From: Roseovarius bejariae
GTDB taxonomy: Bacteria > Pseudomonadota > Alphaproteobacteria > Rhodobacterales > Rhodobacteraceae
Direction: 5' to 3'
Assembly: GCF_009669325.1 (NCBI RefSeq)
Contig: NZ_SZWE01000001.1
Coordinates: 2,547,501 to 2,611,500, forward strand
Length of the DNA: 64,000 nucleotides
The notes beneath the pieces are model-generated. The model saw only the letters and a list, made by a program, of their open reading frames with translations. It did not search any database and was not told where the DNA came from. The translations under genes and the position numbers were made by a program. Shown one piece after another: positions 38,303 through 47,483 of this stretch (its first letter is position 1; the number at the start of each line of letters is the position of its first letter).

Positions 38303-38569
38303 ATGACCAGCACTCCGAATTTCAAGAAACACGCCGCCCTTGTGGACCGGATGGCCAGTACCCTTGGTATCGACCTCGAACAAAAGGCCATGGAGGGCCA
38401 GATCGATTTCGAACAGATCAGCGACGCCGTGATGGCCTGTACCGGCTGCTCCAACCCCGAGGAATGCACCCATTGGCTCGATGCGCAGGAGGGGAAGGCC
38501 GGGACGACACCGGACATCTGCCGCAACGCCAAAATCTTTGCCCGCTTGAAGGCCGGAAAACATGCCTGA
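38303..38569 (+). CDS. DUF6455 family four-cysteine protein (1 of 3)
   Basis: 88 aa from the ATG at 38303, behind AGGAAGG. It carries CX2CX5C (CTGCSNPEEC) followed by WL and a fourth Cys 18 residues on (DICRNAKIF), a spacing that could hold zinc or an iron-sulfur cluster. DUF6455 proteins are common in Rhodobacterales and have no known function. It overlaps the second copy by 8 nt and lies 3' of an FNR box. Confidence 0.8.
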   Translation: MTSTPNFKKHAALVDRMASTLGIDLEQKAMEGQIDFEQISDAVMACTGCSNPEECTHWLDAQEGKAGTTPDICRNAKIFARLKAGKHA

Positions 38570-38843
38570 CGTCACACCCTTGGGCCACCCACGTCATCAC
38601 TATTGGCTGGTGCAGGGGATGGCTCGCGCTACTGGCCTCGACCTGCCCGGCGCAGTACGTGAGGGGCGGCTGGGCCTGCACGATTGGGCCGATATCGTGC
38701 ATCATTGCCGGTCCTGCGCCGGGGCTGGATGGTGCGATCAATGGCTTGCGGGCGATCCGCATGTCACCTCGCCGCCGCGCACCTGCCGCAACCGGGCCGC
38801 CCTTGCCGCGCTGAAAATCGAACAGGAGCTCGCAAAGGCATGA
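38562..38843 (+). CDS. DUF6455 family four-cysteine protein (2 of 3)
   Basis: 93 aa. CX2CX5C is CRSCAGAGWC, followed by DQWL and TCRNRAALAAL, aligning with copies 1 and 3. The N-terminal HHYWLVQGMARATGLDL matches HFWLTRSVARTVRVNL of copy 3. The start lies inside copy 1 and the stop overlaps copy 3 by ATGA, so all three are translationally coupled. Confidence 0.8.
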   Translation: MPDVTPLGHPRHHYWLVQGMARATGLDLPGAVREGRLGLHDWADIVHHCRSCAGAGWCDQWLAGDPHVTSPPRTCRNRAALAALKIEQELAKA

Positions 38844-39130
38844 CCGTTCAAATTTCCTATCTCGGCGATCCGAACCTGCATTTCTGGCTGACCCGCTCGG
38901 TGGCCCGCACCGTACGCGTCAATCTGTCCGATGCGCTGGCCGTGGGGAGGCTGACGCCGCGGGATTATGCCGACATGGTCACCAATTGCCGCCGTTGCCC
39001 ACACGTCGAAACATGCACGGCATGGCTTGCCGAAAATGCCGCCGGTGCACAGGAAGTCCCGGCTCATTGCGCCAATGCCGACCTTCTGAATGCCTTGGTC
39101 GAAGAACTGGGGGCGACAAGCCTGCACTGA
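38840..39130 (+). CDS. DUF6455 family four-cysteine protein (3 of 3)
   Basis: 96 aa. CX2CX5C is CRRCPHVETC, followed by TAWL and HCANADLLNAL. The start ATG at 38840 forms an ATGA overlap with the copy 2 stop, which decides it over longer in-frame alternatives. It is the last gene of the operon; a G/C-rich hairpin follows. Confidence 0.8.
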   Translation: MTVQISYLGDPNLHFWLTRSVARTVRVNLSDALAVGRLTPRDYADMVTNCRRCPHVETCTAWLAENAAGAQEVPAHCANADLLNALVEELGATSLH

Positions 39131-39169
39131 GGGCGAGACACTTTACGTTATATACCGCACGGTAAGCGC

Positions 39170-39201
39170 ACCGCCCCTCCGGCACGTTGCGGAGGGGCGG
39201 T
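39170..39201. terminator. hairpin between convergent DUF6455 and DUF7282-type genes
   Basis: ACCGCCCCTCCG (39170-39181) pairs with CGGAGGGGCGGT (39190-39201). It has no T-run. A smaller hairpin TACCG/CGGTA precedes it. A terminator role is inferred from its place between convergent genes. Confidence 0.5.
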
Positions 39202-39227
39202 ACATCGTCGGCGCGTCGAAGCGCGCA

Positions 39228-39638
39228 TTACTTCGCGGTGATCACTTTCATCACAAGGTCACCATCCACGCGGATCGGGCCATCCTCCTTGGCGCCCAAG
39301 GTATATTCGAAAATGCCGGTGGCATTGCCACCATCTTCGGCATGCACCATCAGCATCAGCATATCACCGGCGGCCACATCCTCGGTCAGAATGGCGGCGA
39401 CATCGGTGGTTTCACCCTTTCGAATGGGCGCATGACCCACAACCGGACCGGGGGCCATGTCGGCATCCGTGCGGTGCACGACCAGCCAGCCATTCTTGTC
39501 GGCGACGATCTTTTCGGCGCTGACAACGCCGCTCTCAACAGATTGATCCGAGGCCATCACCATCGGCATGGCGTGGTCATCGGCAAAAGCGGTCGTTGCC
39601 GCCAGTGCGAAAAGTGCTGTCATGCATGTACGTTTCAT
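39228..39638 (-). CDS. secreted DUF7282-like protein
   Basis: 136 aa with a signal peptide (residues 1-19, TTAFA). The mature part reads as a compact beta domain: SVESGVVSAEKIVADKNGWLVVH region, then GHAPIRKGETTDVAAIL and MLMLMVHAEDGG, similar to DUF7282 domains of halocyanin-like exported proteins. Met and Asp are abundant. Function unknown; periplasmic. Confidence 0.7.
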   Translation of the reverse strand: MKRTCMTALFALAATTAFADDHAMPMVMASDQSVESGVVSAEKIVADKNGWLVVHRTDADMAPGPVVGHAPIRKGETTDVAAILTEDVAAGDMLMLMVHAEDGGNATGIFEYTLGAKEDGPIRVDGDLVMKVITAK

Positions 39639-39731
39639 ATCAAAATCCTTTCTGCATTGCGTGTCTCAATAGACACGCGGGGACCGTTGAAAAGTTTCAA
39701 AATATCTGAATTTTTCGGGTGGGCGCGCCGA

Positions 39732-40109
39732 TCAACCCGCGCCGCGCGCGTCCCGCCGTTTGTGCCACGCATAAAGAACCGGCGCGAGGGCGTCGTCATA
39801 GATCACGCCCGTCACCTGCCGCACCACCGGCAGCCCCACGACCCACGCCAGCCAGCGATAACGCGGCATCTCGCGCCACAGCACAAGGAAGGCCGGAATG
39901 CCCGCGTAAATCTTGCCACCCTGCATCACATGCAACCGCTTGGCGGCCTCGTCGCGGCTGACGCCCCACCGCGCCAGATCGCAATCGCTCAGGTCATCAT
40001 AAACCAAGGGAAGGGCGCGCGCTTGGCTGTACTTGGCATAGTGATCGATCTCCACGCTGCACACCGGGCAATCGCCATTGTATAAAATGCGGGTGTCATC
40101 CTTGGGCAT
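39732..40109 (-). CDS. DCC family thiol-disulfide oxidoreductase-like protein
   Basis: 125 aa from the ATG at 40109, with AAGGAG upstream; the longer open frame runs through a repeat cluster and is not coding. The DXXCXXC motif is NGDCPVCSVEI, followed by KRLHVMQGGKIYAG and a hydrophobic C-terminal half. It is a DUF393/DCC protein of unknown partner. It stands alone, convergent with nothing nearby. Confidence 0.82.
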   Translation of the reverse strand: MPKDDTRILYNGDCPVCSVEIDHYAKYSQARALPLVYDDLSDCDLARWGVSRDEAAKRLHVMQGGKIYAGIPAFLVLWREMPRYRWLAWVVGLPVVRQVTGVIYDDALAPVLYAWHKRRDARGAG

Positions 40110-40217
40110 GAAGCACTCCTTTTCTTTCCAGAAACCTAGGGTCAGCCACCTCGCGGACAAAGCCCGCGACGCGCCGTAGGGGGCACATTCACTGCGCACC
40201 GCCGCGCCGGGCGAAAC

Positions 40218-40246
40218 CGTACGAAACTCGCGTACGAAACGTACGA
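40218..40246. repeat. CGTACG palindromic repeat cluster 2
   Basis: CGTACG at 40218, 40231 and 40240 (spacings 13 and 9), each followed by AAA or A. The 29-bp block differs from 12063-12091 at two positions. It lies about 110 nt upstream of the DCC gene. Confidence 0.75.
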
Positions 40247-40379
40247 AACGCACCGCGCGCTTTGTTAATTTCCGGTGCTACAGACAAAAATACCGACGTG
40301 ATCCCGACGTTTTGCCGATGCGTTACAGCCTGCGGTTTGGCCTGTTAACCAAGGGGTTTCGGGCGATTCGGCGGAAAGG

Positions 40380-40691
40380 TTAATCTCCGCCGGTCTCCTC
40401 CCGCAGCCAGGCTTCGGCATCCGCCGTGCTGGCCACCTCTTCCCAAGTGATCACCGGCAGGTCATAGGGGTGCTTTTTCGTCAGCATCTCGATGACCTCC
40501 GCCCGGTGCGCCTCCCGCGTCTTGAGGGTCAGGGAAACCTCTTCCTCCTCATCGACATGCCCTTGCCAGTGAAAGACGCTCCGCACCCCCGGTATGATAT
40601 TCCCACAGGCCGCAAGCCGCGCCTTCACAACCGCGCTGGCCAAGGTCCGGGCCGTCTCCAGATCGGGGCATGTGGTGGTGACATGGATCAT
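40380..40691 (-). CDS. cutA: divalent-cation tolerance protein CutA
   Basis: 103 aa from the ATG at 40691, behind GGAGG with a 6-nt gap. The trimeric ferredoxin-like family shows VTTTCPDLETARTLASAVVKARLAACGN and KKHPYDLPVITWE, its classic motifs. Its physiological role is debated. It is on the same strand as rimO, 61 nt downstream of it. Confidence 0.93.
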   Translation of the reverse strand: MIHVTTTCPDLETARTLASAVVKARLAACGNIIPGVRSVFHWQGHVDEEEEVSLTLKTREAHRAEVIEMLTKKHPYDLPVITWEEVASTADAEAWLREETGGD

Positions 40692-40752
40692 GAGGGGCCT
40701 CCGGTCTTTGTTCAAAACCAGATCAACACGCCTTGGCCCTCTCTGGCAAGCC

Positions 40753-42126
40753 TTAGCCGGGCAAACGCCCCCAAAGGTCGTACTCGCCCGCTTCGTCCAC
40801 CTCGACGCTCACGATATCGCCCACGCTAAGGCTTTGAGTTCCCTCATCAATAAACAGGCACCCGTCAATCTCGGGCGCGTCGGCCTTGGTGCGGCAGGTG
40901 GCGATGCCATCCTCGTCGATGTCATCGACGATCACTTCTTGCACCGTTCCAACCTTGGCCGCCAGCTTCTCCTCGGAAATCGCCTGCGCCTTTTCCATAA
41001 AGCGCTCCCAGCGGTCCTGCTTGACCTCCTCGGGCACATGATCGGGCAGGGCATTCGACCGCGCCCCATCGACGTTCTCGTATTTGAAACAGCCCACCCG
41101 ATCCAACCGCGCCTCGTCCAGCCAATCCAGCAGGGTCTGGAATTCTTCTTCCGTTTCACCGGGATAGCCCACGATGAACGTGGATCGCAGGGCAATATCC
41201 GGGCAGTCCCGCCGCCACGCGGCAATCTCGTCCAGCGTCTTGGCTGCCGCCGCAGGTCGTGCCATCCGCCGCAACGTATCGGGATGCGCGTGCTGAAACG
41301 GAATATCCAAGTAAGGCAGGACCAAGCCTTCCGCCATCAGCGGGATCAACTGCCGCACATGCGGGTAGGGATAGACATAATGCAACCGCACCCAAGCCCC
41401 CAAACTGCCCAAATCCCGTGCCAAATCAGTGATATGCGCACGATGTCCGCGCTCCTCGGCATGCTTGATATCCACACCATAGGCACTGGTATCCTGGCTG
41501 ATGACCAGCAGTTCCCGCACGCCGCTTTCAACCAGTTTCTCGGCCTCACGCACCACCGCATGGGCCGGGCGGCTGGCCAGACGCCCCCGCATATCGGGGA
41601 TGATGCAGAACTTGCACTTGTGGTTACAGCCTTCGGAAATCTTCAGGTAACTGAAGTGCCTCGGCGTCAGCTTCACACCGCTACCGGGTAGCAAATCCAC
41701 GAAGGGATCCGGCGCAGGCGGCACCGCACCATGCACCGCGTCCAGAACCTGCTCGTATTGATGCGGGCCAGTGACGGCCAGAACCTTGGGATGCGCCCCG
41801 GTGATATACTCGGGCTCGGCCCCAAGGCACCCGGTGACGATCACCTTGCCATTGGCATCGATCGCTTCGCCTATCGCCTCCAGCGACTCCGCCTTGGCGC
41901 TGTCCAGGAACCCGCAGGTGTTCACGATCACCGCATCGGCGCCTGAATAATCCGGGCTGATGCCATAGCCTTCGGCGCGCAGCCGGGTCAAAATCCGCTC
42001 ACTGTCGACCAAAGCTTTGGGACAGCCAAGGCTGACCATGCCGATGGTGGGTTGGCCCTTGCGCGGGGCCTCGGTCACGCGGGCGCGGGCCAGATCGGGC
42101 CGCAGATCGGGGGGATTGGTGCTCAT
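40753..42126 (-). CDS. rimO: ribosomal protein S12 methylthiotransferase
   Basis: 457 aa. The N-terminal UPF0004 domain has three Cys ([37 protein letters not shown]) for one [4Fe-4S] cluster. The radical-SAM motif is CNHKCKFC, followed by [17 protein letters not shown] domain lies at the C-terminus. It adds methylthio to Asp in S12. [10 protein letters not shown] distinguishes RimO from MiaB. Start chosen at 42126 (second Met). Confidence 0.95.
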   Translation of the reverse strand: MSTNPPDLRPDLARARVTEAPRKGQPTIGMVSLGCPKALVDSERILTRLRAEGYGISPDYSGADAVIVNTCGFLDSAKAESLEAIGEAIDANGKVIVTGCLGAEPEYITGAHPKVLAVTGPHQYEQVLDAVHGAVPPAPDPFVDLLPGSGVKLTPRHFSYLKISEGCNHKCKFCIIPDMRGRLASRPAHAVVREAEKLVESGVRELLVISQDTSAYGVDIKHAEERGHRAHITDLARDLGSLGAWVRLHYVYPYPHVRQLIPLMAEGLVLPYLDIPFQHAHPDTLRRMARPAAAAKTLDEIAAWRRDCPDIALRSTFIVGYPGETEEEFQTLLDWLDEARLDRVGCFKYENVDGARSNALPDHVPEEVKQDRWERFMEKAQAISEEKLAAKVGTVQEVIVDDIDEDGIATCRTKADAPEIDGCLFIDEGTQSLSVGDIVSVEVDEAGEYDLWGRLPG

Positions 42127-42228
42127 GCAGGCGCATATAGACATTTGGCCGCCCCTCGGGAAGGGAAAACAGGTTGTTGCATGGCCCGCGCCCGCCTACA
42201 TCTAAACAAAGCCAAGAAGGGGGTTGCC

Positions 42229-44226
42229 ATGCGGTTGTTGTTGCGTCTTGTGGGTTTGGTCGTCGTGCTGGCCCTCGTTCTCGTAGTCTCGTTGGTGATG
42301 CTGCCGGGCGACCGGATCGCGCGCATCGCCGCCGATCAGATTTCATCGCTCACGGGCCGCAAGGTCACCATGGAAGGCGATACCAAGGTCAGCTTCTACC
42401 CCGTCCTCGGTATCTCGACCGGGCAGGTCACCGTCGCCAATGCCCCTTGGTCCGAGGCCGGGCCGATGTTCACCGCCCAAAGCCTCAAGATCGGGGTGGA
42501 ACCGCAGGCGCTTTTCGGCGGCGACATCCGTATTACGGGGCTTGAGGCCGTGGGCCCCAAGATCCTGCTGGAGCGCGCCGCGAATGACGCGGTGAACTGG
42601 CAAATAGGGGTCGAAGGTGTGGCCCCCTCCGGTCAGGGCGAAGGCGAGGCCGCCCCCGCCACCTCCAACCCGCTGGCCCTGACACTGGACCGCGCCCTGA
42701 TCACCGATGCCGACCTGACCTATGTCGATCACGGTACGGGCGAACGGATCGCCATGCCCGGCATGGATTTCGACCTGCGCTGGCCCGAATACGAGGGCAC
42801 CGCGACATTCGACGCCACCCTGCGCCCCGCCGGAGAGGCCCTGCAAATCTCGGGTCACCTCGACAAGGTCGGCAATTTCATTGCCGGGGGTGTCTCGGCA
42901 TTGGAGGCGACCGTGACCGCCCCGGGCGGGCGCGTGACATTCTCGGGCCGTGCAGGCGTACAGCCGCAGGTCGCGGGTAAGGTCAGCGCCGATCTGGATA
43001 GCACCGCGCGCTTCATGTCTTCGCTGGGACTGGCTGCGCCGGACATTCCCAAGGGGCTCGGTCGCACCTTGGGGGCTGAAACCGATATGACTTTCACCCC
43101 GGACATGCGCCTGTCGCTGCGCAAAACCGCGCTGACACTCGATAACAACCGCCTTACGGGGGCGGCCGATGTCATGCTGGGTGGCGCCAAACCCCGCTTC
43201 AATGCACAACTCAACGCGGGCGCGCTCGATCTGCGCGGGCTGTCCGCCGACGACGGGGCGGCAGGCACCTCAGGCGGTGGAGGTGGCGGCGGGGCCTCCT
43301 CCGGCTGGCCCAAGACGCCCATCGACGCCGGTGCATTGGCCATGGCCGACGGTGAAATCGCGCTTGTTGCAGACAGTGTCGATCTGGGCGATTTCAAGCT
43401 GGGCAAGACACGCACACTCATGACGCTCGACCGCGCCCGCATGGTGTTCGAGTTGCGCGAGTTGCAGGCCTACGACGGCACCATCACCGGCCAGTTCGTG
43501 ATGAATAACCGCTCGGGCCTCTCGGTGGGCGGCGACATGGCCGCACGCGGCATCAACCTCGAAACCTTCCTGTCCGACGCCATCGACGTCTCGCGCTTTG
43601 CCGCCAAGGCCGATGGCGATCTGAACTTCCTCGGCGTCGGCAATTCGCTGCACGCCATCATGAACAGCCTCTCGGGCGATGGGGCCATCAAAACCGGGCG
43701 CGGCGTGATCTCGGGCATCGACCTTGACCGCCTGATGCGCTCGGGCGATGGCACCGGCGGGACCACGGTTTTCGACAGCCTCGGGGCGACCTTCACCATG
43801 AAAAACGGCAACCTGCGCAATGATGACCTGCTGATGACCCTGCCTCTGGCCAAGGCCGAGGGTGAAGGCCGCATCGGCCTTGGCGCGCAGGACATCGATT
43901 ACCTGATTACGCCGGTGCTTCTGGAAGGCGAAAACCGCCGCGGCCTTGCCATCCCCGTCCGCATTCGCGGCCCATGGGCCAACCCGCGCATCACGCCCGA
44001 CTTGGAAAAGGCCATCGATCTCAACCTCAAGGAAGAGAAAGAAAAGCTGGAACAGCGCGTGCGCGAAGAACGCAAGGAATTGGAGGCCAAGGCCGAAGAG
44101 GAAGTGAACCGCACGCTGGAAAAGGAACTGGGCGTGACCCGCGAAGAGGGCCAGTCCGTTGAAGACGCGGTTAAGGACCGGGCCGAGGAAAAGCTCAAGA
44201 AAGAGCTCTTCAAACTCTTCGACTGA
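42229..44226 (+). CDS. AsmA family protein
   Basis: 665 aa from the ATG at 42229, where AAGAAGGGGG lies upstream and a transmembrane helix (residues 4-26) begins. The extended beta-rich repeat body, with LTGRKVTMEGDTKVSFYPVLG near the N-terminus and GRGVISGIDLDRLMRSG in the AsmA_2 region, is typical. The C-terminus (about 605-665) is a charged coiled coil rich in Glu and Lys. AsmA-like proteins are thought to bridge envelope membranes in lipid transport. It is divergent from rimO. Confidence 0.9.
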   Translation: MRLLLRLVGLVVVLALVLVVSLVMLPGDRIARIAADQISSLTGRKVTMEGDTKVSFYPVLGISTGQVTVANAPWSEAGPMFTAQSLKIGVEPQALFGGDIRITGLEAVGPKILLERAANDAVNWQIGVEGVAPSGQGEGEAAPATSNPLALTLDRALITDADLTYVDHGTGERIAMPGMDFDLRWPEYEGTATFDATLRPAGEALQISGHLDKVGNFIAGGVSALEATVTAPGGRVTFSGRAGVQPQVAGKVSADLDSTARFMSSLGLAAPDIPKGLGRTLGAETDMTFTPDMRLSLRKTALTLDNNRLTGAADVMLGGAKPRFNAQLNAGALDLRGLSADDGAAGTSGGGGGGGASSGWPKTPIDAGALAMADGEIALVADSVDLGDFKLGKTRTLMTLDRARMVFELRELQAYDGTITGQFVMNNRSGLSVGGDMAARGINLETFLSDAIDVSRFAAKADGDLNFLGVGNSLHAIMNSLSGDGAIKTGRGVISGIDLDRLMRSGDGTGGTTVFDSLGATFTMKNGNLRNDDLLMTLPLAKAEGEGRIGLGAQDIDYLITPVLLEGENRRGLAIPVRIRGPWANPRITPDLEKAIDLNLKEEKEKLEQRVREERKELEAKAEEEVNRTLEKELGVTREEGQSVEDAVKDRAEEKLKKELFKLFD

Positions 44227-44235
44227 GGCCACGAA

Positions 44236-44260
44236 AAAAGGGGCCGTCCGGCCCCTTTCC
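44236..44260. terminator. bidirectional terminator between asmA-like gene and gcrA
   Basis: AAAGGGGCC (44237-44245) pairs with GGCCCCTTT (44250-44258) around GTCC. An A-run precedes and T's follow, serving both convergent genes. Confidence 0.75.
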
Positions 44261-44282
44261 CACAAGGCTTTGATGCACGGTT

Positions 44283-44876
44283 TTACCGCTTGCGGTCGCG
44301 CCGGTTGCTCATCGGCTGGAAGGCCACGCCGACATGCGCTTCGCAATAGGGCTTGCCCGATTGTACGGGCAACCCGCAAAACCAGAAGTCCTCGGTCGCC
44401 GGGTCACCCACGGGCCATTTGCAGGTTCGTTCGGTCAGCTCCATGAGGCTCAGCTTCTTGGCCTTCTTCTCGATCTCGCTCACCTTGGCCAGGGCCTCGG
44501 GATCGATCTCGTTGGCCGAGGGCTGAGGCGGCAGGGGCTGACCTGCCGGAATGATCTGCTTGGCGCGACTCACGGGGGCCGCCGCCGCAGGCTTGTCCTC
44601 TTCGGCGGGCTTGGGGGCCTCGGCCTTGGGCGCGGCCGCCGGTTTTGCCGCGGCCTTGGGCTTGGGTTTGGCCGCGGGTTTCGCCGCCGGCTTGGCCTTG
44701 GTGCTTTCCGCGGCCGCCCCGCCCGAGCCGTTACGGTTCGACAGCCCGAGACGGTGGACCTTGCCGATCACCGCGTTGCGCGTCACGCCGCCCAGTTCCT
44801 TGGCAATCTGGCTGGCGGACTGACCCTCCCCCCACATTTTCTTCAGCAGTTCAACGCGTTCATCGCTCCAGGACAT
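44283..44876 (-). CDS. gcrA: GcrA family cell-cycle transcriptional regulator
   Basis: 197 aa from the ATG at 44876. The N-terminal helix-turn-helix MSWSDERVELLKKMWGEG-SASQIAKELGG is nearly diagnostic of GcrA. An Ala/Lys/Pro-rich linker (about 60-110) follows, then the sigma-70-interacting C-terminal domain with TERTCKWPVGDP, FCGLPV and YCEAHVGVAF. GcrA works with sigma-70 and CcrM-methylated GANTC sites in alphaproteobacteria. Confidence 0.93.
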   Translation of the reverse strand: MSWSDERVELLKKMWGEGQSASQIAKELGGVTRNAVIGKVHRLGLSNRNGSGGAAAESTKAKPAAKPAAKPKPKAAAKPAAAPKAEAPKPAEEDKPAAAAPVSRAKQIIPAGQPLPPQPSANEIDPEALAKVSEIEKKAKKLSLMELTERTCKWPVGDPATEDFWFCGLPVQSGKPYCEAHVGVAFQPMSNRRDRKR

Positions 44877-45001
44877 GGCCCGTTTCCTTATCTCAAAAGG
44901 CGGCCCCCTCAGGCGCCGCCCCGCAAAATTCATATGACGCCCTATTCTAATCACTCATGGGTAAGTTACAAGGCATCGAATCGGATGTGAAAGGACAGAG
45001 C

Positions 45002-45805
45002 ATGAGCGAAACGACCGATATGGGCACACGCCGCTTCGGACGGGTAAACTGGCTTGGCCTCTACACGCTGGCCGGCCGTGAAGTGCAGCGTTTTCTTGCC
45101 GTCTGGACACAAACCCTGCTGGCCCCCCTCGTCACCGCCGGGCTTTTCATGCTGATCTTCTCGATCGCCATCGGCCCGCGCCGGGGCGATGTGATGGGCG
45201 TCAGTTTCACCACCTTCATCGCGCCGGGTATCCTGATGATGACGGTGATCCAGAATTCCTTTGCCAATACCTCCTCGTCCATCGTGATCTCCAAGGTACA
45301 GGGCAATATCGTCGACACCCTCATGCCGCCCCTCAGCGCGGCCGAGATGGTTCTGGGCTACCTTGCCGGCGGTATCGGCCGGGGCCTTTTCGTGGCCGTG
45401 GCCATCGCGATCGGGTTCTGGGCCGTGCTGGGCATCACCCCGGCGCACCCGCTTCTGGCGCTGGCCTTCATCACGCTGGGGGCCGCCTTCCTCGGGGGGC
45501 TCGGGATCGTCGCGGGGATTTTCGCCAACAAGTTCGACCAGATGGCGGCGATCACCAATTTCATCGTCACGCCGCTGGCGTTCCTGTCGGGGACTTTCTA
45601 CTCGGTCGAGGCGCTGCCGCCCGTGCTCAACGAGATCACCCACTTCAACCCGATCTTCTACCTGATCGACGGGGCACGCTATGGCCTGATCGGGGTCTCG
45701 GACAGCGCCCCCATGCTTGGCCTCATCGTGGGAACCCTCTCGACACTCGTCATTTCATCCATCGCCTGGGCCATGCTCGCCCGGGGCTATCGCCTCAAGG
45801 CGTGA
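45002..45805 (+). CDS. ABC-2 type transporter permease
   Basis: 267 aa from the ATG at 45002, behind GAAAGGACAG. Six transmembrane segments are expected. The NodJ/KpsM/ABC-2 features are FTTFIAPGILMMTVIQNSFANTSSS and LAFLSGTFYSVEALP. It probably exports a polymer or drug with an ATPase that is not adjacent here. It is divergent from gcrA. Confidence 0.88.
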   Translation: MSETTDMGTRRFGRVNWLGLYTLAGREVQRFLAVWTQTLLAPLVTAGLFMLIFSIAIGPRRGDVMGVSFTTFIAPGILMMTVIQNSFANTSSSIVISKVQGNIVDTLMPPLSAAEMVLGYLAGGIGRGLFVAVAIAIGFWAVLGITPAHPLLALAFITLGAAFLGGLGIVAGIFANKFDQMAAITNFIVTPLAFLSGTFYSVEALPPVLNEITHFNPIFYLIDGARYGLIGVSDSAPMLGLIVGTLSTLVISSIAWAMLARGYRLKA

Positions 45806-45814
45806 CCAAAAGGC

Positions 45815-45996
45815 GCGCGCTGTCGCGCGCACAGGTTATCTCGCCCCTTGTGGGGCTCGGCGCCCGGGGGAGGCGTGACGCGCCGGGGTCAACCGTTTAT
45901 ATGGGGTTGCCTGTCGGATGCCTCCGGCGGGAGTATTTTGGGAAAGATGAAGGCGGTCTTTTTCCCGTGCTTTTTATTGGAGAAATACCCCGGTAA
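45815..45996. repeat. hairpins and long dispersed-type repeat (copy 2)
   Basis: GCGCGC/GCGCGC (45815-45830) and CCCC/GGGG (45844-45855) hairpins lead to a second copy of the long repeat at 45919-45996: left arm GCCTCCGGCGGGAGTATTTT (45920-45939), right arm GAAATACCCCGGTAAG (45982-45996). The arms match the copy at 33885-33965, while the centre differs. No coding frame is supported between 45806 and 46071. Confidence 0.7.
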
Positions 45997-46071
45997 GATT
46001 GGATCGGATTGCGTTCACTCGGAAGGGGGGATTGAGGCCCAAACGGAGCCATGCAATTCGAAAACAGCGCG

Positions 46072-46416
46072 TTAACCGCACAATTGACGGGCGCGTTCGC
46101 CATAGTCGCTGTAGGCTTTCCAGAAGCGTTCATTGCCGCCGCGGTCCGATTGGCGAATTTCCTGGGCCGAATGTGGGTCTCGGTAGAACGTCACAGCCCG
46201 GCGTTGCTGACTACCGGTCAGCGTTTGGTCCGCCGCCGCTTGAATACATCCGCACAATTGTCGGGACCGCGCCTTGCGATCCGAGGCCATGCAGGCCTTC
46301 GAGATCGGGCCAAAGGCCATGGGCGTACCGCGGGGCACCTGTCCGCCGCGAAAACGGTCGCCGCCGCCACAGCCCGCCAGAACAAGAACCAGTCCAATAA
46401 TTAATGCCTGCCGCAT
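46072..46416 (-). CDS. small lipoprotein of unknown function
   Basis: 114 aa. The lipobox LVLAGC (Cys16) marks a lipoprotein. After a Gly-rich linker, a domain with ACMASDRKARSRQLCGCIQAAADQTL region Cys residues and a C-terminal Cys (RARQLCG) suggests disulfides. Similar proteins in Rhodobacterales are sometimes labelled arginine transporter without evidence I can see. It is divergent from the next gene. Confidence 0.75.
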   Translation of the reverse strand: MRQALIIGLVLVLAGCGGGDRFRGGQVPRGTPMAFGPISKACMASDRKARSRQLCGCIQAAADQTLTGSQQRRAVTFYRDPHSAQEIRQSDRGGNERFWKAYSDYGERARQLCG

Positions 46417-46578
46417 GGGCCAAGCCCCCGTTTTGCCTCGTCTCGTGGCGGCCCGGTTGGCCCGGGGTTGATGCCGCCTGTCACTGCTTTGTCAATGTTT
46501 GCAGCAAGTCTGGTGATTTTTCAATTCACAAGATGTGCAGAGGCTGCGACAGTTGGGCGACGACAGCGGAGCATGCCC

Positions 46579-47406
46579 ATGGAGTTCAGTTTTTCAAACC
46601 TGATTTTTATCGTTCTCGCGGTGATGTTGCTTCAGCCGCTTTTGTCGGGGCGGCTTTTTGCCATCCGCCGCGAACAGGCCATTCGCGCGATCGAGAAAAA
46701 ACGCCGCAGCCGGGTGATCACCATGATCCACCGGCAGGAAAAGCGGAGCTTTTTCGGCATGAACGTGTCGCGCCAGATCGATCTTGAGGATGCGCAATCC
46801 ATCATTTCGGCCATCAAGGCGACGCCGGATGATACGCCCATTGATCTGGTGTTGCACACCCCCGGCGGGCTGGTCATCGCCGCCATGCAGATCGCCCGTG
46901 CGGTCGAGGCGCATCCCGCCAAGGTCACGGTGTTCGTGCCGATTTATGCCATGTCAGGTGGTACACTGATTGCCTTGGCGGCTGATGAGATCGTCATGGG
47001 AGAATTCTCCATGCTGGGGCCGATTGACCCGCAGATCATGGGCATTTCGGCGGCCTCCATCATCGCCGCGCGCGATGCCAAGCCGGTGGAGCATGTCTCG
47101 GATGTTGCTCTGGTTCTGGCGGATGTGAGCGAAAAGGCCATCAGTCAGGTCAAGTCTGGCGCGGTCGAGATCATGACCCCGCGCATGGAGCGCGCCAAGG
47201 CCGAGACGCTGGCCGAGACGCTGGCTTCGGGGACCTGGACGCATGATTATGCCCTGACGCCTGTCGAGGCCACGGAACTGGGGGTGCCTGTCACCGTGGG
47301 CCTGCCAAAAGAGATCCTTGAATTGATGAAGCTTTATCCCGCCCCGGTGCAGCAATCGGCGGTGGAATTTCTGCCGTTTGATCCGCCGGGAAAACGGATG
47401 CACTGA
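46579..47406 (+). CDS. SDH-type ClpP-fold serine protease, membrane anchored
   Basis: 275 aa from the ATG at 46579; GGAG lies 7 nt before it, which favours it over 46573. An N-terminal transmembrane helix (6-24) is followed by a ClpP/crotonase-fold domain: IDLVLHTPGGLVIAAMQIARAV and YAMSGGTLIALAADEIVMGEFSMLGPIDPQ, where the Ser of MSGG is the likely nucleophile. It resembles SppA-type signal-peptide peptidases. Substrates unknown. Confidence 0.85.
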   Translation: MEFSFSNLIFIVLAVMLLQPLLSGRLFAIRREQAIRAIEKKRRSRVITMIHRQEKRSFFGMNVSRQIDLEDAQSIISAIKATPDDTPIDLVLHTPGGLVIAAMQIARAVEAHPAKVTVFVPIYAMSGGTLIALAADEIVMGEFSMLGPIDPQIMGISAASIIAARDAKPVEHVSDVALVLADVSEKAISQVKSGAVEIMTPRMERAKAETLAETLASGTWTHDYALTPVEATELGVPVTVGLPKEILELMKLYPAPVQQSAVEFLPFDPPGKRMH

Positions 47407-47483
47407 TCGCCGTATCGGCCGGTGTGCCCTCTGGCTGACCAGAAGGCTGAAATGTGTTATCCTCCTTCTTGGAGGGAAGTGAA

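Noticed and set aside
40110..40253. A 48-residue N-terminal extension of the DCC protein
   Set aside because: It runs through the CGTACG repeat cluster, and AAGGAG is placed correctly for the later Met at 40109.
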